Below, one piece after another: positions 8,303 through 16,485 of a stretch of DNA of 60,621 nt; positions within the stretch are counted from its first letter, which is position 1, and each line of letters opens with the position of its first letter. The DNA is from Gracilibacillus ureilyticus (GTDB lineage: Bacteria; Bacillota; Bacilli; Bacillales; Amphibacillaceae), in NCBI RefSeq assembly GCF_900111195.1, contig NZ_FOGL01000012.1:1-60621 (forward strand), in the 5' to 3' direction. Below the pieces are notes generated by a model, which saw nothing but the letters and a program-made list of their open reading frames with translations, was not told where the DNA came from and did not search any database. The translations under genes and the position numbers were made by a program.

Positions 8303-10447
8303 ATGCAAAGAAGGAGACGTAGAAGAAGGAAAAAGATAGGGAGAATTATCAAAGTAACGCTTTTTCTTATTTTTTTAAGCGGATCTTTTGTTGTTTTCTT
8401 ACTTGGTGCGAGTTTTGTCTTAGGCCCACCTTCTCTGGAACGGGAGCAGAATACCATCTATTACAGTGCAGGCGGAAATATTATTGGCGAAGAGTACGGG
8501 AAAGAAAGACGATACTGGGTAACCCTTGATCATATTGACGATAAATTGGAAAAGGCGACGATCTGGACAGAAGATCAGAAATTTTATGATCATTTCGGTT
8601 TTGATTTTAAGCGTCTGGCAGGAGCTATTGTGAAAGATATCCAGACAATGTCGTTAAAAGAAGGTGCTAGTACCATCACCCAACAATATGCGAGAAATCT
8701 TTATCTCTCCCATGAAAAAACATGGAAACGGAAAATATATGAAGCATTTTATACGATAAGGCTTGAGATGTTTTATGACAAGGAAGATTTGCTGGAAGGC
8801 TATTTGAATACGATCTATTACGGGCATGGCGCATATGGCATTGAAGCTGCGAGCAAATATTACTTTAACAAGTCTGCCTCCGAATTGTCATGGGCCGAGG
8901 CAAGTATGCTAGCCGGAATTCCGAAAGGACCATCGATTTATTCTCCTTTTCACAACTTAGAAAAAGCGAAAGAGCGTCAAACGCTTATTTTGAATAACTT
9001 ATACGAAAAAAATGTGATTGATGAATCAACTTATCAGGCGGCATTAGATGAAGAACTGAACTTTTCTGATGAAAGAATGATCGTTAAAAACAGTATGGCA
9101 CCATATTTTCTTGATATGGTGGAACAGGAACTGCAAGATATACTGGATACAGATGTAGAGACAATAAAGGCTGGCGGGTATCAGGTTTACACTACATTAA
9201 ATGAAGCACAGCAGCTTGCCCTGCAGACCTCTGCTGAATCCACGATTACGAATGGTGAAATCCAGGTAAGTGCTATGGCGATGGACCCTGCGTCAGGTGC
9301 AATTACTGCATTAATTGGCGGTCAGAACTATGAAGAATCGCCATTCAACAGGGCGGTTCAGGCTAAACGTATGCCCGGTTCCTCATTTAAACCATTTCTC
9401 TATTATGCCGCACTGGAAAATGGAATGACATCTGCTACCACTTTAATGAGTAAACCGACGACATTCGCTCTCGAAAACGGGGACAGCTACCAGCCTAGCA
9501 ACTTCAATAATTATTATGCAAATGAGCCTATCACCATGACACAGGCAATGGCGCTGTCTGACAATGTATTCGCAGTAAAAACCAATTTATATGTAACACC
9601 AGAACGGTTTGTACGCACAGCTAAAGAAAAATTTGGCATCGACAGCGAACTGGAACCTGTTGCTTCCCTGGCATTAGGGACAGAGGTCGTCAGTATGAAG
9701 GAAATGGTTTCTGCTTACAGTATGATTGCGAATGGCGGGAAAACTGTTGAAGAATATACGATTAATAAAGTGACAGATTCACAGGGAAATGTGCTTTATG
9801 ACAGAGCTGCTGAAGAAAAGAAAGAAGAGAATAATGGTTTTCTCTTTTTTTCTAACAAAACGGATTCTGATCAGAGATTGCGAGCTGATCTCACTTATAT
9901 TCTGGCAGATATGATGAAGGGCATGTTTAAGCAGGAATTAAATGGCTACATGAGTGTAACTGGTGCCTCCATTTCCAATCAATTAACACATGAATATGCC
10001 GGCAAATCCGGAACTACAAATTCGGACAGCTGGATGATCGGGTTCTCCCCTGCGGTAACAGCTGGCGTCTGGATAGGTTATGATGATAACAGGGAAATGG
10101 TCAAAACGGCCGAACACGAATTTGCCAAAAACATATGGGCAGGTTTTATGGAAAAAGCACACGAAGACATCCCTGTCACTCATATGGTCCGGCCTGACAA
10201 TATTGTTGAAGTACCGATTGATTTGAATACTGGCTTACTAGCAGCAGATGGCTGTGAACATACGTACCCGATGCTTTTCGTAAAAGGTACCGAACCGAAA
10301 AAACAATGTACTTCCCATCTAGAAGACAATGTAAATCAAGATGAAGAAATCATCCAAGCAGAAGAAGTAAACACAGATGATCCATTTATCGAAAAGTGGT
10401 GGCAATGGCTGTGGCTTGGTGAAGAACCGCCATCTGATATCGAATAA
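8303..10447 (+). CDS. pbpG: Class A penicillin-binding protein (PBP2d-like)
   Basis: Bifunctional peptidoglycan synthase of 714 residues. A very basic start (QRRRRRRRKK) precedes one membrane anchor (about 18-42). The glycosyltransferase domain has catalytic E90 in EDQKFYDHFG and the GASTITQQ motif. The transpeptidase domain has S360xxK (SSFK), S419-D-N and K568-S-G-T. All active-site residues are intact. It polymerises and crosslinks glycan strands outside the membrane. Location beside speE matches B. subtilis pbpG (ywhE), which is forespore-expressed and contributes to spore wall synthesis; sporulation control here is inferred from that synteny. Start supported by GGGAGG. The C-terminus is acidic. 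Confidence 0.93.
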   Translation: MQRRRRRRRKKIGRIIKVTLFLIFLSGSFVVFLLGASFVLGPPSLEREQNTIYYSAGGNIIGEEYGKERRYWVTLDHIDDKLEKATIWTEDQKFYDHFGFDFKRLAGAIVKDIQTMSLKEGASTITQQYARNLYLSHEKTWKRKIYEAFYTIRLEMFYDKEDLLEGYLNTIYYGHGAYGIEAASKYYFNKSASELSWAEASMLAGIPKGPSIYSPFHNLEKAKERQTLILNNLYEKNVIDESTYQAALDEELNFSDERMIVKNSMAPYFLDMVEQELQDILDTDVETIKAGGYQVYTTLNEAQQLALQTSAESTITNGEIQVSAMAMDPASGAITALIGGQNYEESPFNRAVQAKRMPGSSFKPFLYYAALENGMTSATTLMSKPTTFALENGDSYQPSNFNNYYANEPITMTQAMALSDNVFAVKTNLYVTPERFVRTAKEKFGIDSELEPVASLALGTEVVSMKEMVSAYSMIANGGKTVEEYTINKVTDSQGNVLYDRAAEEKKEENNGFLFFSNKTDSDQRLRADLTYILADMMKGMFKQELNGYMSVTGASISNQLTHEYAGKSGTTNSDSWMIGFSPAVTAGVWIGYDDNREMVKTAEHEFAKNIWAGFMEKAHEDIPVTHMVRPDNIVEVPIDLNTGLLAADGCEHTYPMLFVKGTEPKKQCTSHLEDNVNQDEEIIQAEEVNTDDPFIEKWWQWLWLGEEPPSDIE

Positions 10448-10455
10448 CGAATGCA

Positions 10456-10489
10456 TGAAAAAAGGCTGGGCAAATGCCCAGCCTTTTTC
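10456..10489. terminator. pbpG terminator
   Basis: AAAAAGGCTGGGC, loop AAAT, GCCCAGCCTTTTT: a strong symmetric hairpin able to stop transcription from both sides, just after pbpG and facing the convergent ywhD. Confidence 0.9.
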
Positions 10490-10594
10490 CAGTCCTAGCA
10501 ACATAAGAGTTACCATGTGAGTTTATTTTATAAATAATTAGCATATTGGACAAGTAAAATGAACAATTGTCAGAAATTGTTCACAGAATGTTCA

Positions 10595-11110
10595 TCACTC
10601 TGGTAAAACCTGTTTAAGTTCGTCTGGAGAGTTTTCCCAAAATTCCGGCTTATACTTCCTGAGAAAGTCTCCTAACAGCTTTCTTGACTTTTCATCCATA
10701 TGGTCAACAATAAAATGTCCTTTCATTGATTTATCCATATGATTCACATGCTCAGGCATCGACTTATATGCACGTTTGATCGAACGGTCCACGCGGATCT
10801 CGCTTCCTGCCACCCCGTGATAATATGGCCCGTTCTCACCACGTTCCACTGTCACCCACACAATCCAGTACAATTTACCGTTTGGAACTTCCTCTTTATG
10901 TGGCAGAAATTTCACACGTCTCTCGACTTCACTTCTTGCATGCATTGCACCCATATCAACGAATGCCCTGTCTTCATTCGGGTCAATGATAACCGGAGAG
11001 ATATTTTCCAGACTAATGGAACCTACGCCATAACCGCCATGTCCGTCTGTTGAATCATCTTTCATTATCGTAAAAGGATTTGATTTCTTCTTTTTATCTT
11101 GTTCACTCAT
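10595..11110 (-). CDS. ywhD: YwhD family protein
   Basis: A 171-residue soluble protein recognisable as YwhD, a family restricted to Bacillaceae, with the conserved SNPFTIMKDDSTDGHGGYG opening and AFVDMGAMHARSEVE segment. There are no membrane segments or known catalytic motifs; function unknown. It retains its place between pbpG and ywhB as in B. subtilis, although ywhC and ywhA are absent here. ATG is preceded by GAGGTTTT. Confidence 0.88.
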   Translation of the reverse strand: MSEQDKKKKSNPFTIMKDDSTDGHGGYGVGSISLENISPVIIDPNEDRAFVDMGAMHARSEVERRVKFLPHKEEVPNGKLYWIVWVTVERGENGPYYHGVAGSEIRVDRSIKRAYKSMPEHVNHMDKSMKGHFIVDHMDEKSRKLLGDFLRKYKPEFWENSPDELKQVLPE

Positions 11111-11219
11111 GAGAAAACCTCCTGCTCATATACTGTTGTCACTATTGTAGCATTTTGTTTTCTTAATTTCACATTTGCAGGTACAATAAAAGATATATTC
11201 CCAAAAAGGAGAGATACAT

Positions 11220-11402
11220 ATGCCTTATGTAACCATTCAAATGCTAGAAGGACGGACAGACGAACAAAGAAAAGCTCTAATTGAAAAAGTAACCGATGCG
11301 GTGGTTGAGACAACAGGTGCCACCCGTGAAAAAGTAGTCGTCTTCGTCGAAGATATCGATAAACGCAATTACGGAGTTGGCGGAAAAAGATTAGTTGATT
11401 AA
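11220..11402 (+). CDS. ywhB: 4-Oxalocrotonate tautomerase-family enzyme
   Basis: A 60-residue tautomerase-superfamily subunit. After removal of the initiator Met the N-terminus is Pro (PYVTIQMLEG), the catalytic base of the family, and the conserved second-half segment KVVVFVEDIDKRNYGVGG is present. B. subtilis YwhB is a hexameric tautomerase of unknown physiological substrate. Ribosome site AAAGGAGAG is at good distance. It is divergent from ywhD and directly upstream of repeat array 2. Confidence 0.92.
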   Translation: MPYVTIQMLEGRTDEQRKALIEKVTDAVVETTGATREKVVVFVEDIDKRNYGVGGKRLVD

Positions 11403-11448
11403 TGAAAGAATCAGGGTGATAGAGTTCACATCTTATGTGGTTGGAGCG

Positions 11449-11858
11449 GGGCTGAAGGCCTTCGCTCTTTTTTTCTTTCACGCCATGGGGTTCGGACACC
11501 GGCTGAAGCTCTTCGCTCTCCTTTTCTTTCACGCCATGATGTTCGGAGACCGGCTGAAGCTCTTCGCTCTCCTTTCCTTTCGAGCCATGGGGTTCGGAGA
11601 CCGGCTGAAGCTCTTCGCTCTCCTTTTCTTTCGAGCCATGGGGTTCGGACGCTGGCTGAAGCTCTTCGCTCTCCTTTCCTTTCGAGCCATGGGGTTCGGA
11701 CGCTGGCTGAAGCTCTTCGCTCTCCTTTCCTTTCAAGCCATGATGTTCGGACGCTGGCTGAAGCTCTTCGCTCTCCTTTCCTTTCGAGCCATGGGGTTCG
11801 GACACCGGCTGAAGCTCTTCGCTCTTCTTTTCTTTCACGCTATGGTTTTCAGAACCAC
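11449..11858. repeat. Tandem repeat array 2, 51-bp unit, 8 copies
   Basis: The TTCGCT core recurs exactly every 51 bp, at 11461, 11512, 11563, 11614, 11665, 11716, 11767 and 11818. Each unit runs CTTCGCTC, 14 bases, GCCATGG or GCCATGA, then TTCGG and a GCTGAAG link. Two subtypes alternate irregularly (CCATGGGG and CCATGATG). Because 51 is a multiple of three and no stops occur, the array is open in frames on both strands, but the apparent starts have no ribosome sites. It fills the gap between ywhB and a small membrane-protein gene. The same period and core recur in the array at 60.4 kb. Confidence 0.95.
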
Positions 11859-11912
11859 CATTTTATATTTTTCCCATTTATGATAAAATATTGGTAAAAG
11901 GATGTGACGTTA

Positions 11913-12110
11913 ATGATTCTGACAATATTTGCTTCCATCGGCGGGTTCCGGATTGGGGATATGCTGTTTGCTTTACTTAGCTTTTTCGGATTTCTCACTT
12001 TACTTGCTATTATCATTATCTTCGCTCTCAAGCGAAGCAGCGGAAAAAGAGACCAATTGCAGCGTATGGAAGAAAAGCTTGATCAATTATTGGATGAAAA
12101 AAGGCGATAG
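11913..12110 (+). CDS. Small single-span membrane protein
   Basis: A 65-residue protein with a hydrophobic stretch at about 13-40 followed by a basic, coiled-coil-prone tail (QRMEEKLDQLLDEKRR). This arrangement fits small DUF4083-type proteins of Bacillaceae, but I do not recognise it with certainty. ATG at 11913 is chosen over GTG at 11904 because AAAAGGA ends at 11902. It lies immediately after repeat array 2, so its promoter must lie within about 50 bp or inside the array. Function unknown. Confidence 0.65.
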   Translation: MILTIFASIGGFRIGDMLFALLSFFGFLTLLAIIIIFALKRSSGKRDQLQRMEEKLDQLLDEKRR

Positions 12111-12149
12111 CACCCCAAGTAATTGCGCGGGGGACTATCACCTTTTTCA
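12097..12149. terminator. Bidirectional terminator between two convergent genes
   Basis: AAAAAGGcGATAG with inner CCCC pairs with GGGG and CTATCaCCTTTTT. It overlaps the last codons of the small membrane-protein gene and serves the convergent ywgA on the other strand. Confidence 0.82.
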
Positions 12150-12150
12150 T

Positions 12151-12654
12151 TTATTGCTTTAATCTGTGAATATAATGCCATGCCTCTTGCATATCATCTT
12201 GTGTATAGTTTGATTTCTTTTTCACTTCCTGCACTTTCGCTTCCACTTCTTCTTTAGTCAAGTCATCAAAATAAAGCATTGTTGCGACTAATTCAAGGAA
12301 ACGCGAACTTTTCTCTTTTAACTGGTTAACGACGTCTTCCACTTCCGGTATATCTACTGGGGAATGTGTCAGAAAATCCTCCCCCTGCTCTGTTACCTGA
12401 TAACGATATTGGTAATAATTGCTCTTTTGCTCTTTCACCTCTGAGACGAATCCTAAGTTTGTCAGTTCTTCCATCCGTAAAGTCAGCTCTTCTGAATATG
12501 GACCATAGAAGTGAAACGTATACTTCTCTTCAAAAGGGTAGCCAAGCTTTTTCATAATATAAATGATCTTCTGCAGCTTTTTTCGTCCTACAATCCCGGC
12601 AGATGAAGCAATCACTTTGACGAGTTTCGCATGATTGTCTAACAATGATAACAC
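12151..12654 (-). CDS. ywgA: YwgA family protein
   Basis: A 167-residue helical protein matching B. subtilis YwgA: a winged-helix-like N-terminal half (RKKLQKIIYIMKKLGYPFEEKY, then FYGPYSEEL), and an acidic helical C-terminal half. The YGPYS segment resembles the Panacea/YwgA group of HTH-like domains. No DNA target is known. It is separated by nine bases from the end of ywfO, the same pair as in B. subtilis, so the two are likely co-transcribed. Confidence 0.87.
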   Translation of the reverse strand: MLSLLDNHAKLVKVIASSAGIVGRKKLQKIIYIMKKLGYPFEEKYTFHFYGPYSEELTLRMEELTNLGFVSEVKEQKSNYYQYRYQVTEQGEDFLTHSPVDIPEVEDVVNQLKEKSSRFLELVATMLYFDDLTKEEVEAKVQEVKKKSNYTQDDMQEAWHYIHRLKQ

Positions 12655-12663
12655 CCCTATTTT

Positions 12664-13965
12664 CTATTCTGATTGATATAATAATTCAAATATTCTCTTT
12701 TTCTCTAGTCGATCATCGCTTAATTGTAATATGGTATCCCGTGGATAATATAATTTATGATCAGTACGTTTTTTTCCGGAAATTGCTTCCACGATTTCGG
12801 ACTGACGAGACAATTCACGCAATTCCCTGTTTGGCATTAATAAATGGATCGGGAGTCTCTCTTCCTCTTCCCCCGGCCGGTAAAAATCATACGGTAAATC
12901 GGAAGAAGAATCTACAACTAAATAATAATCAGGATCTAATCCCACCTGTTGAAACAATCGGTATAATTCCATCCATTCCTTCATTTGCAAGTTCGGATTA
13001 AATTCTACGTATTTAAAAAGTTTCCTGTTAATAAAGCGGTAAGCCAGATCGCGTAATACCGAATCATCTTCTTCTGCCCACATTTGAAAATAATAGTACA
13101 CCACTGCCTCATCCAAACGTATATAATCAGATAAGGAAACATCCTCCTCAAAGAATGAAATAAAATGGGCTGGCTCCATTTTAAAAGTATAGCCTTCATC
13201 ATATAGTGCCTTCACCCTGTGGAGAATCTTTGTTAAAATAACTTCCGCACTCCTTGTTACAGGATGGAAATACACTTGCCAGTACATCTGATAACGGCTC
13301 ATAATATAATCTTCCACTGCATGCATCCCCGATTCTTTTACTACGACCTGATCTTCATAAGGCCGCATTACACGCAAGATCCGCTCCATATCAAAATGTC
13401 CGTAGCTTACCCCTGTAAAATAAGCATCCCGCTGCAGATAATCCATCCGGTCGGCATCGATCTGGCTGGAAATAAGGCTGACAACAAGCTTGTCCTTGTA
13501 TGTTTTATTAATGACATCAGCCACCTTCTGCGGAAAGTCTTTTCCCACTCTCAGCAATACCTCGTTGACTTCCGTATCTCCCAAGATAATAGCTTTTGTA
13601 AAATCTTCGTGATCCAGTTTAAACACCTTCTCAAACGAGTGTGAAAAGGGACCATGGCCTAAGTCATGCAGTAATGCAGCACAGAGACATAATAACCGTT
13701 CTTCCTTATTCCAGTTCGGTCTGTCCGCAAAATTAATCAGAATTCTTCTCACAATCTCATAAACACCCAGCGAATGATTGAAACGGCTGTGCTCGGCGCC
13801 ATGAAAGGTCAGATTACTTGTCCCAAGTTGCTTAATCCGTCTTAGCCTTTGAAACTCTTTTGTACCAATCAAGTCCCATATCACACGATCTCTTACATGT
13901 ACATAACGATGGACAGGATCTTTGAATACTTTTTCTTCATGCAACTTTTCGTCTTTATATGCCAT
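12664..13965 (-). CDS. ywfO: HD-domain phosphohydrolase YwfO (dNTPase-like)
   Basis: HD-superfamily metal-dependent phosphohydrolase of 433 residues. The metal-binding set is visible: H64 in RFNHSLG, H100-D101 in HDLGHGPFSH, and a later Asp in the QIDADRMDYL segment. This is the pattern of SAMHD1/dGTPase-like enzymes, and firmicute homologues are reported to hydrolyse dNTPs; the substrate here is inferred. ATG at 13965 (MAYKDEKLHEEK) matches the B. subtilis length and has GAGGAAGG upstream; an extended reading to 14073 would overlap lipL on the opposite strand. Cytoplasmic. Confidence 0.92.
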   Translation of the reverse strand: MAYKDEKLHEEKVFKDPVHRYVHVRDRVIWDLIGTKEFQRLRRIKQLGTSNLTFHGAEHSRFNHSLGVYEIVRRILINFADRPNWNKEERLLCLCAALLHDLGHGPFSHSFEKVFKLDHEDFTKAIILGDTEVNEVLLRVGKDFPQKVADVINKTYKDKLVVSLISSQIDADRMDYLQRDAYFTGVSYGHFDMERILRVMRPYEDQVVVKESGMHAVEDYIMSRYQMYWQVYFHPVTRSAEVILTKILHRVKALYDEGYTFKMEPAHFISFFEEDVSLSDYIRLDEAVVYYYFQMWAEEDDSVLRDLAYRFINRKLFKYVEFNPNLQMKEWMELYRLFQQVGLDPDYYLVVDSSSDLPYDFYRPGEEEERLPIHLLMPNRELRELSRQSEIVEAISGKKRTDHKLYYPRDTILQLSDDRLEKKRIFELLYQSE

Positions 13966-14041
13966 GACAAATACCTTCCTCTTTTTTCTTAGTATTAGTA
14001 TAATATAAATCTGAGGGAAAGAAAATGGACGGGGGAGCAAA

Positions 14042-14863
14042 ATGAAAGAATGGCAGAAATTTTTTGGCGGCAAGTCAGTACGGATTATTGATCACAGTGA
14101 TCCAGCAGTACTCGGAACGGCGATGGCATCTTTTGCGGTCGATGATACGTTGTGTGAAAGTGCCGGCCGAACGAAAGATACTGCAGCGTGCAGGTTCTGG
14201 GTGCATGACAATACGGTTGTACTCGGTATTCTAGACAGTCGCCTGCCGAATATCGCGGAGGCTGTCGCTTTTTTAAAAAATGAAGGGTTTGATGTGGTAG
14301 TCCGGAATTCCGGCGGGCTTGCGGTTGTGCTTGATCGTGGTGTGTTGAATTTCTCGCTGATTCTGCCAGATTCAGGTATAATGGGCATTCATTCGGGATA
14401 TGAATTGATGACGGCTTTTGTCAGGGAGATGTATGTTGATGTGACGGATCGGATTGAGGCGTTTGAAGTGACTGGTTCTTATTGTCCTGGTGATTATGAT
14501 TTGAGTATTGGCGGGAAAAAATTCGCCGGGATATCACAGCGGCGGGTGAAGAACGGGATTGCTGTGCAAATTTATTTGTGCATCGAAGGGAATGGACAGG
14601 CCCGTGCTGATTTAGTGAGGCAATTTTATTTAAAAGGTGAGGCAATTCGCGATAAACGGTTTGACTATCCTGTAGTAGAGCCTGATACGATGCGCTCGTT
14701 ATCTGATTTAGCAGGCATGGCGCTTACGGTGGAGGATGCGAAAGTGCGAGTGCTGCAGCAGTTTGGGAAATGGTATGAACAGGACCTTACGGAAGACGAG
14801 CTGCCTGTTTTTGAGAAAAGGATGAAACAGATGGTGGACCGGAATGAAAAAGCATTCAAATAA
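14042..14863 (+). CDS. lipL: Octanoyl-[GcvH]:protein N-octanoyltransferase
   Basis: Biotin/lipoate ligase-fold protein of 273 residues. The conserved Arg-Asn-Ser-Gly-Gly lipoyl-site motif (VVRNSGGLAVV) and acyl-accepting Cys148 in GSYCPGDYDLS, followed by the Lys in IGGKKFAG, identify the LipL type rather than a true ligase. In B. subtilis this enzyme transfers octanoate from GcvH to E2 subunits, in the LipM-LipL-LipA route. ATG lies just behind GGGGGAG. It is divergent from ywfO and convergent with the menC-like gene, whose stop codon it overlaps by eight bases. Confidence 0.92.
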   Translation: MKEWQKFFGGKSVRIIDHSDPAVLGTAMASFAVDDTLCESAGRTKDTAACRFWVHDNTVVLGILDSRLPNIAEAVAFLKNEGFDVVVRNSGGLAVVLDRGVLNFSLILPDSGIMGIHSGYELMTAFVREMYVDVTDRIEAFEVTGSYCPGDYDLSIGGKKFAGISQRRVKNGIAVQIYLCIEGNGQARADLVRQFYLKGEAIRDKRFDYPVVEPDTMRSLSDLAGMALTVEDAKVRVLQQFGKWYEQDLTEDELPVFEKRMKQMVDRNEKAFK

Positions 14864-14878
14864 CAGGAATGCTTTTTC
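14847..14878. terminator. Terminator embedded in the overlapping ends of lipL and menC
   Basis: AAAAAGCATTC (14847-14857), a nine-base loop, then GAATGCTTTTT (14867-14877). It is perfectly symmetric and spans both stop codons, so one hairpin serves both convergent genes. Confidence 0.88.
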
Positions 14879-15968
14879 TTTCTGTCCGGTAAAATTGGAG
14901 GGCTTCTTCATCTATTTCATATCCGATTCCCGGTTTGTCGGGTAATGTGATAATGCCGTTGCTCGCTGTAATGGCTGGTGTAATAATATCCCGTTTCCAA
15001 TACCTGTCTGAACCTGCCTGATCTGCAGGTAAAGAGAAATTCGGCAATGTCGCTAACGCGAGGCTTTGTGCTCTTCCCACACCCGCTTCCAGCATTCCCC
15101 CACTCCATACAGGGATATGATGTCTTTCACATAACTGATGAATCGCAAGGGCCTGACTAAATCCCCCAACTCTGCCCAGTTTTATACTCATAATCTGGCA
15201 GCTGTTTAATGCAATTGCAGTTCTGGCATCCGCAAACGAGTGGATACTTTCATCTAAACAGATTGGTGTGTTGATTGCCTGCACCAATTTGGCATGGTCC
15301 ACGAAATCATCATAAGCAAATGGCTGTTCAATCATCATTAAGTTATATTGATCAAACTTTTTTATATGGGCAAGATCATCGATTGTATAAGCAGAGTTCG
15401 CATCAACCATTAATGGAACATCAGGATATTTGGAACGGACAGCATCCAGCACAGCAAGATCCTCATCTCTGTTTATCTTCAGCTTTATTCTTCTGTAACC
15501 ATTGTCAACGGCTGTTTGAATTGCCTGAAGTAATATTGAAATATTCTGCTTTCGTCCAATCGCCACACCGACCTTGACCTGATTATTATCACTGCCTATC
15601 GCCCGATACAGCGGTTTGTTCTCCCTTTTCGCAAATAGGTCCCATAATGCACCTTCTACTGCGGCTTTCGCCATATGATGCCGTCTGACCGTTTCTGCCC
15701 TTTTCATGAATGTTCCGGGCTGGTCCATTGGTTCCGCTAAATATGATACTAGTTCATGCTCGATGATAGATCTAGCTGTATTTGTCGTTTCCTCCGTATA
15801 CCAAGGAGAATCAAATGCAACTGTTTCTCCATACCCTTTAAAGCCATCCTGATCGATTAGTTCAATTAGGTAAAAATCTTTTTCGTTAACTGTATGCCTG
15901 CTGTTAGCAAAAGGCTGGAGGAGCGGCATGCTGATTCGGTGAAAAATAAGATATTTTATTTGGATCAC
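14856..15968 (-). CDS. menC: o-Succinylbenzoate synthase / N-acylamino acid racemase-type enzyme
   Basis: Enolase-superfamily enzyme of 370 residues, close to B. subtilis MenC in length and in the capping-domain SPWYTEET segment. Barrel catalytic residues are in place: K162 and K164 in IKLKI, metal ligands D189, E214 and D239, and K263 in SIKLG. MenC dehydrates SHCHC to o-succinylbenzoate in menaquinone synthesis, and many firmicute members also racemise N-acylamino acids. No other men gene is near, so the racemase role cannot be excluded. Upstream lie about 110 bases with no clear signal and then repeat array 3. Confidence 0.85.
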   Translation of the reverse strand: MIQIKYLIFHRISMPLLQPFANSRHTVNEKDFYLIELIDQDGFKGYGETVAFDSPWYTEETTNTARSIIEHELVSYLAEPMDQPGTFMKRAETVRRHHMAKAAVEGALWDLFAKRENKPLYRAIGSDNNQVKVGVAIGRKQNISILLQAIQTAVDNGYRRIKLKINRDEDLAVLDAVRSKYPDVPLMVDANSAYTIDDLAHIKKFDQYNLMMIEQPFAYDDFVDHAKLVQAINTPICLDESIHSFADARTAIALNSCQIMSIKLGRVGGFSQALAIHQLCERHHIPVWSGGMLEAGVGRAQSLALATLPNFSLPADQAGSDRYWKRDIITPAITASNGIITLPDKPGIGYEIDEEALQFYRTERKSIPVI

Positions 15969-16080
15969 GGAAATAAGCCTCCTGACATCAATGAAGTATT
16001 ATTCATATAGTAGCATAACAATCCTTTATGGAGAAAATTAATAAATGAGGTAAAGTTTTTTAAGTGAAAGTGAATGCTAG

Positions 16081-16365
16081 ATCCCCGTTGTGAGGATCAA
16101 ATATCTTTTCATCATCAATCTAAGGCTCAACGACCCCCGTCGTGATGAATAAATACCTTTTCATCGTCAACCAACAGCTCCTTCATCCCCGTTGTGATGA
16201 TCAAATACCTTTTCATCATCAATCTAAGGCTCAACGATCCCAATTGTGATGAACACATACCATTTCACCATCAATCACAGGATCAACCACCCCGGTTGTG
16301 ATGAATAAATACCTTTTCATCATCAACCAACAGCTCCTTCATCCCGGTTATGAGGATCAAATACC
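16081..16365. repeat. Tandem repeat array 3, 52-bp unit, about 5.5 copies
   Basis: Units begin at about 16081, 16133, 16185, 16237, 16289 and 16341, with an exact 52-bp step. Each starts ATCCC(C/G)GTTGTGATGA, continues with AAATACCTTTTC and ATCATCAA, and ends in one of two alternative tails (AAGGCTCAACG or CAGCTCCTTC). Within each unit TTGTGATGA and TCATCATCAA are imperfect inverted repeats. The tail types alternate except in the fourth copy, suggesting past duplication of a two-unit block. The array fills most of the 508-bp gap between pta (3' end) and the menC-like gene (5' side). The last copy is partial. Confidence 0.94.
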
Positions 16366-16454
16366 CTCCATAATCTCTGCTCTCATGCAGTTTCATCTCC
16401 TATTAAGAGCAATGAGATCTTTCCAGCAAACGCTCCGCTAAAATAACTCACACT

Positions 16455-16485
16455 AAAAAACACAGCGAGAAAAATCTCACTGTGC
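16455..16485 (-). terminator. pta terminator
   Basis: CACAGcGAGA, loop AAAA, TCTCaCTGTG, followed leftward by a run of six T residues. The stem includes the pta stop codon. Confidence 0.85.

Noticed and set aside
11107-11838. Minus-strand open frame with 17-residue repeats (SEELQP...SEPHG) across array 2
   Set aside because: The start has no ribosome site, the frame exists because the period is a multiple of three and lacks stops, the opposite strand is equally open, and the tail runs antisense through ywhB.
11395-11883. Plus-strand open frame of 17-residue hydrophobic repeats across array 2
   Set aside because: Same period effect; it starts inside the end of ywhB without a ribosome site and is antisense to an equally open frame.
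16081-16365. CRISPR array
   Set aside because: The units are contiguous tandem copies with no unique spacers between them, and no cas genes are near; the same holds for the other arrays.
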